In this document: positions 5,699-11,375 of the stretch, piece after piece
Numbering within the stretch: the first letter of the stretch is position 1
Layout: each line of letters begins with the position of its first letter
From: Candidatus Hodarchaeota archaeon
Lineage (GTDB): Archaea > Asgardarchaeota > Heimdallarchaeia > Hodarchaeales > YT1-057
Assembly: GCA_016839955.1 (NCBI GenBank)
Contig: JAEOTI010000751.1
Span: forward strand, 1 to 11,375
Length of the DNA stretch: 11,375 nt
Direction of reading: 5' to 3'
Translations under genes and position numbers: made by a program
The notes under the pieces: model-generated
What the model saw: only the letters and a program-made list of their open reading frames with translations
What the model was told of the DNA's origin: nothing
The model's database searches: none

Positions 5699-6900
5699 TC
5701 GCTTTTAATCTTACTCAAATACAACCGTTTAGATTCCTCAGGATTTACATATTCTTTCAATATGTCCAACAGTTTCTCATCCCATTTCTTTTCCTGTATA
5801 ATCTTGTTTATCGCATTTGTGTCAAGTTGTGCTACTTCCTCCCACTTGCCCTTTTCTCTGAGTAATTGCTCTAACCTATCACGTTCCTCGCTGTGTTTTG
5901 ATGGACATGCATATCGCTTACTTACTCCAATTTTTACTTTATTGCCCGAACCAAATACAACATCAATATTCTCCCTCTCCGCAAAGGCAATTATCGCTTC
6001 CTCCAGTTTATCAATCTCAGCGTATAAATCCAACTTAATCTGTTTCTTCTTATTCTGTAACTCGGCATACCTGTTTACTAGCTTGACACCTGGGTCATTC
6101 AGATATTCATTTACAGGTTTGTCTTCCAGTTTATAGAGATGAGACCATTGACGACATATCGGTTTGAACTCACACCAATCACAAAGTCTCGATGGGTTAG
6201 TCTTAAACTCCTTTTCACTCTCAATTGCATCTATCAACTGTATGGTATTCTGCTTCAACTCATTGAGTTCCTCATCTGTTCGTGTAGAATCAATCTCTTT
6301 GTCAAAAGCTAGGAAATGCCATATCAACCTGACATCCTTTGCATCTGGATATCTTTTCTTTACACTGATTGAATAAAGTGCCAACTGTCTATCATTCTCT
6401 ATATATTCTGGCAATGGTAAACGTGAATTAGTTTTGTAATCGTGTATCTCATAACATCCATCCTTTCTCTCTGTGAGTCTGTCGATAAATCCCTGTAGTT
6501 TGTAATCTCCTGAATCGTCAAGATTTATGATGATGCGGGTTTCTAACGCAATTGTTCTTCCTTGGTCAAACGGTTTGTATCTGTTATAGTAATCAGTGAT
6601 AAATTTCTCTCCCATCTTTAGATAGTTTGCTGGACTGTAATCTTTCTTTACAATTACAGTTGAATCATTCCAGTTCTTATCCCATATTTCATGAAAAAAA
6701 TCTATCAAATCCTGCAGTAAGTTTTCTTTTTGATACCGTAGGTCACTATACAGCTTCTCCAGAGTCTCGTGAGCCCTACTTCCAAGAAATGCTTCAATAC
6801 TTTCTTCGACTTCTGTTTCGACTTTGTCGATATACCGAAGTTTGAATTTCTGAGGACATTGTTCAAAACAACTTAATCGGGAGTGAGAATAGATTGTCAT
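5695..6900 (-). CDS. PD-(D/E)XK exonuclease with Fe-S cluster motif (RecB/Cas4-like superfamily)
   Basis: The product is a 401-residue single-domain nuclease. The N-terminus YSHSRLSCFEQCPQKFKLRY is typical of PDDEXK_1 nucleases. The active site is visible: His44 in RAHE, Asp140 in GFIDRL, Asp154 and Lys156 in EIHDYK, then Gln172 and Tyr176 in QLALYS. Cys15 with Cys240, Cys243 and Cys249 (CDWCEFKPIC) matches the four-cysteine 4Fe-4S arrangement of AddB and Cas4. About 140 further residues follow, charged and helical, with an apparent coiled part (KKKQIKLDLYAEIDKLEEAI). No cas genes or helicase lie nearby, so its process is unclear: DNA end resection in repair, or defence, both fit. The ATG at 6900 is where the conserved N-terminus begins; there is no clear ribosome-binding site. 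Base composition looks richer in G+C than the neighbouring AIPR and TIR genes, hinting at a different origin. Confidence 0.88.
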   Translation of the reverse strand: MTIYSHSRLSCFEQCPQKFKLRYIDKVETEVEESIEAFLGSRAHETLEKLYSDLRYQKENLLQDLIDFFHEIWDKNWNDSTVIVKKDYSPANYLKMGEKFITDYYNRYKPFDQGRTIALETRIIINLDDSGDYKLQGFIDRLTERKDGCYEIHDYKTNSRLPLPEYIENDRQLALYSISVKKRYPDAKDVRLIWHFLAFDKEIDSTRTDEELNELKQNTIQLIDAIESEKEFKTNPSRLCDWCEFKPICRQWSHLYKLEDKPVNEYLNDPGVKLVNRYAELQNKKKQIKLDLYAEIDKLEEAIIAFAERENIDVVFGSGNKVKIGVSKRYACPSKHSEERDRLEQLLREKGKWEEVAQLDTNAINKIIQEKKWDEKLLDILKEYVNPEESKRLYLSKIKSE

Positions 6901-6980
6901 GAGGAAGAGAATGAATTTTGTTGTTTTAATTTTGTTGGAACTTTAAATCTAAATATCTATATTTGATTGAATTTCTTACT

Positions 6981-6990
6981 AACTTATAAA
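6981..6990 (+). promoter_or_regulatory. TATA box for the AIPR gene
   Basis: AACTTATAAA shares its first nine bases with the palindromic box of the R-M cassette. Its core (TTATAAA) is centred at 6987, about 27 bases before 7014. Transcription should thus start within a few bases of the candidate start codons (GTG at 7017, ATG at 7026), giving a leaderless or nearly leaderless mRNA. This agrees with the absence of any GGAGG-type sequence in front of the gene. Confidence 0.55.
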
Positions 6991-7025
6991 CAATTATAGT
7001 ATTTACTAAAATCAATGTGATAAAT

Positions 7026-8726
7026 ATGTTAAAAGAAGATTACAAAAATCTACAAAAGCAAATTGAGTCCATAGAGTTAGAGAATAGTTTAGCAGACTAT
7101 CATGCTTTTATTTTTTGGTTCATTGAAACTGCATTTGGACATCAAAAAGAAAAAATTTTAAATTCAATATGTGACGGTACACACGACAAAGGAGTCGATG
7201 CTGTAATTATTGACCCCATAGAGTTAAAGGTAATAATAATTCAATCCAAATATGAGCGTGAAGGTGGACAAATTCAGATTAACGAAAATGAAATCAAATT
7301 ATTGGCAACTGTTAAGAACTATTTTGAATCAAGAGAAGCACTAAATGCTGCAATCAACAGAGGTAATCCAGTTGCTAAAAGATTAATGAACGAAGCATTT
7401 GATGCTATCAGGAGAAAAAGATACTCTTTGGAATTGATATTTATATCCACACATAAGAACGCACCTCATTTATATGATTTAATTCACAACACATTAGGCT
7501 TTGCTGAAAATGAGTTTAGAGTTTACCATTATCATAGAATTATGCAGATGTACTATGATAAAATGAGAGACTTTACACCAAGTTTGGGAGTTTATAATCT
7601 TCCTTTTGTTGATTCAGATAAAGCAATTATTAAAACCTCAGGATATAAATCGTGGGTTCTAACTGTTACAGCCGAAGAAATTCATAGTATGGTACATAAA
7701 TATGACGATAAATTATTTAGAAAAAATGTTCGAAATTTTTTAGGGAAATCTAGAACCAACAAAAAAATCATCGAGACATTAGAAAAGGACTCACCTCATT
7801 TTTGGTACTATAACAATGGAGTTACAGTCCTATGCAACAAAGCAAACATAATCATGGAAAAAGGTTACGTTCGAATGGAAAACCCACAAATAGTAAATGG
7901 ATGTCAAACTGTTAAAAGTATTAGTAATTTTACTGGTGAACTAAATGGAGAAGTAATGTTACGAATAATCGAGAGTGTTGACCACGAATTTGTTAATTTC
8001 TTGACTCTTTACCAAAATTCTTCTAACCCAGTACGAAATCGAGATTTAAAATCAAATGACCCCGTACAGATAAGATTGAAACATGAATTACAGAGGCAAG
8101 GATATTATTATGAAATTAAGCGTGGTGAAGAATATCGGGAAATGGCAAAAAAATTCCCAGCACTAAAAAGTCAGTTCGATGGTAGAGTGATAGACAATGA
8201 GATACTGGCAAAATTGCTTGCGACGTTACGTATAGGACCTGCAGCGGCATTATCTAGCGGGAGTGATAAATTCTTCGGTGATTATTACGATGCAATTTTC
8301 CCTTCAACCATTCCAACGTTTAATTGTTTGGCACCGTTTTTTCTCTACAATATAATTAGAGATACTTACTCAGGAGACACTAAAAAATTCCACACGTTTG
8401 AGAAAGACTGGGTTTTTAAGAACAGAGCATTGTCCTATGTTTTGGACTTTATTTATCAACCAATGGGTAAACATGGAACTTGGGAAAAAAAGTTTGTTAT
8501 GTTCTATCTAAACTCAACAAAAATCCAATACCTGAATTTCTACAAAAAGTTAGAAAAAATAATAAACCAGTTTTTTGAATATACCTATAAAACGTGGGAT
8601 GAACAGGAATATTATAACACTTATTTACAGAAGTCAAAAACATTAAAGGACATTATTGCAAAATACGACAGTGAGATAATCAAAATAAATCAAGAAATAA
8701 AAAATATCTTTAAAGAGATGTTATAG
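7026..8726 (+). CDS. AIPR-family abortive-infection protein with Mrr-like nuclease signature
   Basis: This protein of about 566 residues matches the AIPR family (named for abortive infection phage resistance). The core carries LFRKNVRNFLG, HFWYYNNGVTVLCNKA, NPQIVNGCQT and the R-D-L-K-S-N-D segment, all in the expected order. The N-terminal 100 residues add a probable PD-(D/E)XK nuclease: GVDAVIID, then VIIIQSKY, where the spacing of Asp and Gln-x-Lys resembles Mrr-type endonucleases. The protein probably damages nucleic acid during infection, but its substrate is not known from sequence. The last 60 residues are a lysine-rich helix, likely coiled coil. The start is uncertain: ATG at 7026, or GTG at 7017 adding three residues; neither has a ribosome-binding site, fitting the TATA box just upstream. 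It is divergent from the Fe-S nuclease gene and ends 10 bases before a strong hairpin. Confidence 0.9.
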   Translation: MLKEDYKNLQKQIESIELENSLADYHAFIFWFIETAFGHQKEKILNSICDGTHDKGVDAVIIDPIELKVIIIQSKYEREGGQIQINENEIKLLATVKNYFESREALNAAINRGNPVAKRLMNEAFDAIRRKRYSLELIFISTHKNAPHLYDLIHNTLGFAENEFRVYHYHRIMQMYYDKMRDFTPSLGVYNLPFVDSDKAIIKTSGYKSWVLTVTAEEIHSMVHKYDDKLFRKNVRNFLGKSRTNKKIIETLEKDSPHFWYYNNGVTVLCNKANIIMEKGYVRMENPQIVNGCQTVKSISNFTGELNGEVMLRIIESVDHEFVNFLTLYQNSSNPVRNRDLKSNDPVQIRLKHELQRQGYYYEIKRGEEYREMAKKFPALKSQFDGRVIDNEILAKLLATLRIGPAAALSSGSDKFFGDYYDAIFPSTIPTFNCLAPFFLYNIIRDTYSGDTKKFHTFEKDWVFKNRALSYVLDFIYQPMGKHGTWEKKFVMFYLNSTKIQYLNFYKKLEKIINQFFEYTYKTWDEQEYYNTYLQKSKTLKDIIAKYDSEIIKINQEIKNIFKEML

Positions 8727-8736
8727 AAAACTATGC

Positions 8737-8779
8737 GTAATCTATTGTTTTTTTTATTCTCTTTGAACAATAAGATTAC
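8737..8779. terminator. hairpin between convergent genes, probable bidirectional terminator
   Basis: GTAATCT (8737-8743) pairs with AGATTAC (8773-8779), and the adjoining ATTGTT (8744-8749) pairs with AACAAT (8766-8771). That is 13 perfect pairs with a single bulged A at 8772. The loop side contains eight consecutive Ts (8748-8755). It begins 10 bases after the AIPR stop and includes the stop codon of the minus-strand broken gene (8776-8778). The placement between two converging transcription units is what a shared terminator would show; the T-run lies inside the structure rather than after it, so release may follow the archaeal T-run mode. Confidence 0.6.
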
Positions 8780-9040
8780 ATCTGACATAATTTATGTACG
8801 TTTTCAACAATTTCTTCAAAATCAAAAGGGGACAAACTTCCGTCTACTTTCAGATTATCTTTGATTAACAGACAATAGTTGTGATAAAGCCGAGCAGCAA
8901 AGAGTATTGCACCGATTAGGTGTTTCATCAACAAAAACTTCCAATTTTTTACCAACGAACGACAGTTCATTATTTTTTAGTTTTGTTAAATCTACAGATT
9001 TTACAGACCATATTTTAATTCTAACTCCTTTGTTAACCAT
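8776..9040 (-). pseudogene. frame-broken gene downstream of the PGN_0703-type nuclease
   Basis: Two overlapping minus-strand frames each look partly coding. The first (from ATG 9040) reads SVDLTKLKNNELSFVGKKL and on to EVFVDE before turning cysteine-rich and stopping at 8855. The second reads KHLIGAILFAARLYHNYCLL and continues through VDGSLSPFDFEEIVENVHKL to TAA at 8776. A single-base (+1) shift joins them, and the stretch between holds A6 and T5 runs where an indel is easy. Joined, they would give about 85 residues. The natural start is unclear because ATG 9040 lies inside the upstream gene and lacks a ribosome-binding site. It is either a decayed third gene of the operon, an assembly error, or two separate short frames. 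I recognise no family. Confidence 0.45.
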
Positions 9041-9972
9041 GGAAGAACATCTTTTGTTCTTAGGTGTTTAGTAATATTTTGCCAACTGCATGTTCTTATT
9101 AAATGAGGATATTTTAAAGATTGTTGTGTTTCTTCAACAGCTATGAATCCTTTACCGCCCTTTTGAAAAGATGGGTTTCGGTCATCATAGATTAACACCA
9201 TATGACCGTTTTCTGGCATTATACTTTCATCACTTCGAACGCAAACTGCTAAAATGTTACGTACTAATTGATAATTTTTGTTTAAAGGACACGGGATAAG
9301 GTCAGTGTTGTTTTGCCATTTGAATAATTTCGGTATGTATTTCCAATATTTCGCACCATTTTCAGTTAGAGCACATCTTTCAAGTCTTCCTCTCTGTTGA
9401 GTACAATTTCCATTACAATGGTCTTTTTCGTAATTAGAAGCAGAAGTCTTTAAGTTTGGACGAGAGCAAAGTCCTACTTCATCTTCAGTAAATTTACATT
9501 CAATTGCAACCTGATATTGACCATCAAAGAAACCATCCAAACTGGTAGAACGAGACTCACCAAGATGATTGATTTTATACTCCATAAAAAAGTTATCAGA
9601 TGATACACGAGCTTTTCCCAAAAGAGACAGACCAGAATCATCCGTCAAATTAGATAAAAATTCCAACTTATCATAAACCGCTAAGTTTCCTAAAATACTT
9701 TGAGCTAATGCCTGTGAACTATTCATACTATGAAACCATTGATGTCTCTTCTTTTGTAAATTAAATAGTCTATCAATTTCATCTAGGGTAGCATCGGGTT
9801 TTACAATTACATTATTTTCCGCCTTTTCCTTATAAAAAACAGGTGGACGTTTAATTTGGGAAAATGGACGGTCAAAGAAATCGTTATTATTTGGAAATGT
9901 CTTTTTTCGATAAACCCAATATCTTCTGATTAATTCATCTTTATAATCATTATAATCTTCTTTAACTGACAT
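9001..9972 (-). CDS. PGN_0703-family putative restriction endonuclease
   Basis: The 323-residue protein shows the blocks I associate with PGN_0703-type putative restriction enzymes: HQWFHSMNSSQALAQSILGN near residue 80, then STSLDGFFDG and QVAIECKFTEDEVGLCSRP. Asp146 with Glu158 and Lys160 (ECK) form a PD-(D/E)XK-type site. Cysteines at 169, 186, 190 and 200 (CNGNC then RLERC) may bind a metal. No methyltransferase adjoins it, so it is not a classical R-M enzyme; it may act on modified DNA or be held in check in another way. Its ATG at 9972 lies 11 bases inside the end of the MazG-like gene, which indicates translational coupling and a shared function. No membrane segment or signal peptide is seen. 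The family is assigned from memory of motifs; the biochemical activity is inferred. Confidence 0.75.
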   Translation of the reverse strand: MSVKEDYNDYKDELIRRYWVYRKKTFPNNNDFFDRPFSQIKRPPVFYKEKAENNVIVKPDATLDEIDRLFNLQKKRHQWFHSMNSSQALAQSILGNLAVYDKLEFLSNLTDDSGLSLLGKARVSSDNFFMEYKINHLGESRSTSLDGFFDGQYQVAIECKFTEDEVGLCSRPNLKTSASNYEKDHCNGNCTQQRGRLERCALTENGAKYWKYIPKLFKWQNNTDLIPCPLNKNYQLVRNILAVCVRSDESIMPENGHMVLIYDDRNPSFQKGGKGFIAVEETQQSLKYPHLIRTCSWQNITKHLRTKDVLPWLTKELELKYGL

Positions 9973-10255
9973 TTTCAGCCAACTTCCTTAATTTAACATC
10001 AAACCTCGGTAGGCATCTGTTAAAAACATCATCAATATCCTTATTCTCCATCATCAGCAACTCATAGCATAGGACAATCAAATCAGCAGTCTCAATAGTC
10101 CAATGCTCATCATTGTTGTTATATCGTTCTTCTATCTCCTCGATATGTGCCTTCATCATTTCAATTATCTTTTGTTTATCGCTCTTGTTGATTTTGCTAG
10201 AAAGTTCGGTTATTTCCATTAGTTTGTCTTTAAACTCATCATGCAACAATTGCAT
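9962..10255 (-). CDS. MazG-like nucleotide pyrophosphohydrolase (probable)
   Basis: This 97-residue all-helical protein has the metal-binding pattern of MazG/dUTPase-type NTP pyrophosphohydrolases: Glu39/Glu40 and Glu42/Glu43 in HIEEIEERY, then Glu55 and Asp58 in ETADLIVLCYELL, and a C-terminal LPRFDVKLRKLAE helix where these proteins carry a basic end. Such enzymes hydrolyse (d)NTPs to the monophosphate. It is short for the family but has both acidic helices. I start at the ATG at 10255, because GGAGGAGG lies just upstream; an in-frame TTG at 10270 would translate the ribosome-binding site itself. The following PGN_0703-type gene starts inside its last codons, so both are made together. It could help defence by changing nucleotide pools or processing a signal nucleotide. 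A noncatalytic helical partner is the main alternative. Confidence 0.65.
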   Translation of the reverse strand: MQLLHDEFKDKLMEITELSSKINKSDKQKIIEMMKAHIEEIEERYNNNDEHWTIETADLIVLCYELLMMENKDIDDVFNRCLPRFDVKLRKLAENVS

Positions 10256-10257
10256 TT

Positions 10258-10283
10258 TTTCCTCCTCCAAATCTACTATTTCA
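10258..10283 (-). repeat. 26-base ribosome-binding cassette, copy 1 (before the MazG-like gene)
   Basis: Minus strand: TGAAA, two variable bases, then GTAGATTTGGAGGAGGAAA. The same sequence occurs at 10844-10869 and 11246-11271 with differences only at the two variable positions. The GGAGGAGG part is the ribosome-binding site for the ATG at 10255. Its upstream edge is 12 bases past the stop of the SHOCT-protein gene, so it fills the whole gap between two operon genes. Confidence 0.85.
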
Positions 10284-10294
10284 TTCCATCCTTT

Positions 10295-10840
10295 TCAATC
10301 CTTAATATTTTTCTTCATTTCTTCAAATTCTTCTTTGCTTATTTCACCTTTAGCATATCTTATGTTTAATATTTCCAGGGCATCTTCTTCTTTCTTACTC
10401 CCTTCCTTTTTATAATTATCAATTTCAATACTCATAAAAGCAGGGGCAACTAAGAGTATAATGCCAATTACTATTAAAATAATAGAAATAGGTATACTCG
10501 CCTCTCTAAAATTCGATAGAAATGTCCAAAAATCATAGTTATCTCCAGAGAGAAAAGCATTGGTTCCTTCATTACGAATCCAATTTTCTGTAGTCAAACC
10601 AAAAAGGAGTAATATAGTACCAATTACTATTAATACCGAACCCATCTGCTTTAATTTTATTATCCTTTTATTCTCGGCAGTAAGTGTTACTTTCTTTGCT
10701 CTCACCACAGGCTTTTTTTCTTTAATTAGTTTCAGCTTATCATAACACGATTTACATACAGTTTTATTTTCTCCATCAATTGGATGGTCGTAGCTACTCG
10801 TAATGCCAATATCCTTACCACATTCGCAACATTTTCTCAA
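10295..10840 (-). CDS. zinc-ribbon / two-helix membrane / SHOCT-domain protein
   Basis: The 181-residue protein has three parts. The N-terminus is a small zinc ribbon with Cys4, Cys7, Cys29 and Cys32 (CCEC and VCKSC). Two membrane helices follow, at about residues 66-83 (SVLIVIGTILLLFGL) and 116-136 (ISIILIVIGIILLVAP), with an aromatic-rich loop between them. The C-terminal 28 residues are a SHOCT motif (ALEILNIRYAKGEISKEEFEEM), a short helical module often found at the ends of membrane or stress proteins. The start is a TTG at 10840, placed 6 bases after GGAGGAGG of the repeated cassette; no ATG alternative keeps the zinc ribbon. It lies in the same-strand run with the MazG-like and nuclease genes. 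Function is unknown; membrane sensing or anchoring is a guess. Confidence 0.8.
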   Translation of the reverse strand: MRKCCECGKDIGITSSYDHPIDGENKTVCKSCYDKLKLIKEKKPVVRAKKVTLTAENKRIIKLKQMGSVLIVIGTILLLFGLTTENWIRNEGTNAFLSGDNYDFWTFLSNFREASIPISIILIVIGIILLVAPAFMSIEIDNYKKEGSKKEEDALEILNIRYAKGEISKEEFEEMKKNIKD

Positions 10841-10843
10841 ATC

Positions 10844-10869
10844 TTTCCTCCTCCAAATCTACAATTTCA
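10844..10869 (-). repeat. 26-base ribosome-binding cassette, copy 2 (before the SHOCT gene)
   Basis: This is the second copy of the element at 10258. The GGAGGAGG core serves the TTG start at 10840, so the cassette supplies a strong ribosome-binding site to a weak start codon. It begins 17 bases after the stop of the 40-residue zinc-finger gene. Confidence 0.85.
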
Positions 10870-10886
10870 TAACTATCAAGTGATGA

Positions 10887-11009
10887 TTATTCACCTTTCT
10901 TCTCCTTCCTTTTCTTCCTATAACATGTGTCACACATTCCTTTCACCCTGGCTAAATTGTTACACTCAGGTACACTACAGATTTTTCCTCTGTTGTCTTG
11001 GTGTTTCAT
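10887..11009 (-). CDS. 40-residue zinc-finger protein
   Basis: A short frame, easily missed by length cut-offs, reads MKHQDNRGKICSVPECNN, then LARVKGMCDTCYRKKRKEKK, ending in TAA at 10887. Cys11 and Cys16 with Cys26 and Cys29 (C-x4-C-x9-C-x2-C) form a compact treble-clef-like zinc-binding pattern, followed by a strongly basic tail. This C-x-V-x-x-C...G-x-C-x-x-C-Y-R layout resembles the zinc fingers at the front of some HNH nucleases and of small virus or plasmid DNA-binding proteins. The ATG at 11009 is the only start before an upstream stop; the ribosome-binding site is weak (GGTTGAAG), and it lacks the repeated cassette. It sits between the small membrane protein and the SHOCT gene in the operon. 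A nucleic-acid-binding role is likely, its target unknown. Confidence 0.7.
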   Translation of the reverse strand: MKHQDNRGKICSVPECNNLARVKGMCDTCYRKKRKEKKGE

Positions 11010-11056
11010 TTTTTCTTCAACCCATTGAGAGATGGTTATTCATCAACATCGCCATT

Positions 11057-11239
11057 TTATTTTTTACCACTTCCTGATAAATTATCATAAAGTGCTAATA
11101 CTATACTTGTAACAGCGAAACTATGTCCTAGAAGAGATAAAGGAGGAATTGCTGAAGTACTGCTTCCCAAAAATTCATATCCGTAACAAGCCCAAGCCAT
11201 GATGAGACAAAAAGCAACTATGATTTTTAACTTACCCAT
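11057..11239 (-). CDS. small membrane protein, two predicted transmembrane helices
   Basis: The 60-residue product begins MGKLKIIVAFCLIMAWACYG (helix 1, residues 5-20), has a Gly/Ser/Pro-rich link, and a second helix at about 35-51 (LGHSFAVTSIVLALY), with a lysine-ended tail. The start ATG at 11239 is preceded by the GGAGGAGG of the third repeat copy. No family is recognised. It could be an inner-membrane peptide of the operon; a cleaved signal peptide is possible for helix 1 but no clear cleavage site is visible. Confidence 0.65.
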   Translation of the reverse strand: MGKLKIIVAFCLIMAWACYGYEFLGSSTSAIPPLSLLGHSFAVTSIVLALYDNLSGSGKK

Positions 11240-11245
11240 TACCTT

Positions 11246-11271
11246 TTTCCTCCTCCAAATCTACACTTTCA
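11246..11271 (-). repeat. 26-base ribosome-binding cassette, copy 3 (before the 60-residue gene)
   Basis: This is the third copy of the element at 10258 and 10844. Here its internal TAG is also the stop codon of the gene entering from the right (11263-11261), so the cassette overlaps the upstream coding end. The GGAGGAGG core lies 8 bases before the ATG at 11239. Confidence 0.85.
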
Positions 11272-11375
11272 AATTCTTTTTTATTAATAATGTTCCTAAG
11301 TTATCAGAAAGAGGTTTAGCAAATTCTTCTATCGGTTTAAACTCCTTAAAACCACCTGTGTTTGGATTTGAATCG
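11261..11375 (-). CDS. C-terminal end of an unidentified gene cut by the window edge
   Basis: Thirty-seven open codons run from the right edge to a TAG at 11263-11261, containing NTGGFKEFKPIEEFAKPLSD and ending IKKNLKV. The amino-acid make-up is coding-like and the frame leads directly into the repeated cassette before the next gene, as in an operon. Too little is present for a family assignment. Confidence 0.55.
   Translation of the reverse strand, partial: DSNPNTGGFKEFKPIEEFAKPLSDNLGTLLIKKNLKV

Noticed and set aside
5762..6845. Several plus-strand open frames opposite the Fe-S nuclease gene
   Set aside because: They are Ser/Phe/Leu-rich shadows of a well-supported gene with full catalytic motifs on the other strand.
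8988..9001. Short inverted repeat AAATCT/AGATTT at the stop of the PGN_0703-type gene, sharing eight bases (GTAGATTT) with the repeated cassette
   Set aside because: It lacks the GGAGGAGG core and the upstream TGAAA, so the match is too short to count as a fourth copy.
10256..10270. TTG start giving the MazG-like protein an MEEEK extension
   Set aside because: These codons are the GGAGGAGG ribosome-binding site itself; the ATG at 10255 is correctly spaced.
1..11375. CRISPR array, tRNA genes or insertion-sequence ends
   Set aside because: I found no regularly spaced repeats, cloverleaf-like segments, transposase-like proteins or long terminal inverted repeats.

Overview
The window is AT-rich DNA that reads as an archaeal genome, most likely a euryarchaeon, although I cannot name a species. 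The evidence is promoter architecture: several genes have a TATA-like box about 25-30 bases before a start codon or before a very short leader, and some look leaderless. Other genes carry strong Shine-Dalgarno sequences of the GGAGG type. TTG starts are used at least twice. I see no tRNA, rRNA, CRISPR array, transposase or integrase.

Almost every recognisable gene belongs to genome defence. From left to right: (a) 200-3640, minus strand: a TIR-STAND NTPase (NLR-like immune sensor), preceded by a 125-residue unknown protein and a 73-residue two-helix membrane protein. (b) 3726-5530: a complete type II restriction-modification cassette. A TdeIII-like endonuclease (minus) diverges from a small AbrB/SpoVT-like regulator and a DPPY-class amino-methyltransferase (plus). 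One perfect palindromic TATA box lies between them. (c) 5537-6900, minus: an iron-sulfur PD-(D/E)XK exonuclease of the RecB/Cas4-like superfamily, overlapping a tiny downstream reading frame that looks like the remnant of a second nuclease. (d) 7026-8726, plus: an AIPR-family abortive-infection protein with an Mrr-like nuclease signature, ending at a strong hairpin. (e) 8776-11375, minus: an operon-like run of closely spaced genes. In transcription order these are a gene cut by the window edge, a two-helix membrane protein, a 40-residue zinc-finger protein, a zinc-ribbon/SHOCT membrane protein, a MazG-like pyrophosphohydrolase, a PGN_0703-family restriction endonuclease whose start overlaps it, and a frame-broken gene.

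The R-M cassette would cut incoming DNA, with the AbrB-like protein a natural candidate for controlling both arms. The TIR-STAND and AIPR proteins are likely second-line systems acting by cell suicide or nucleic-acid damage. The MazG-like/PGN_0703 pair is the most promising little-described unit: a predicted nucleotide hydrolase translationally coupled to a predicted nuclease. The most unusual non-coding feature is a 26-base ribosome-binding cassette, identical at 24 positions, repeated before three unrelated genes of the right-hand operon. A TATA box placed 27 bases before a compact hairpin with a T-run (2894-2957) may mark a very small RNA gene.
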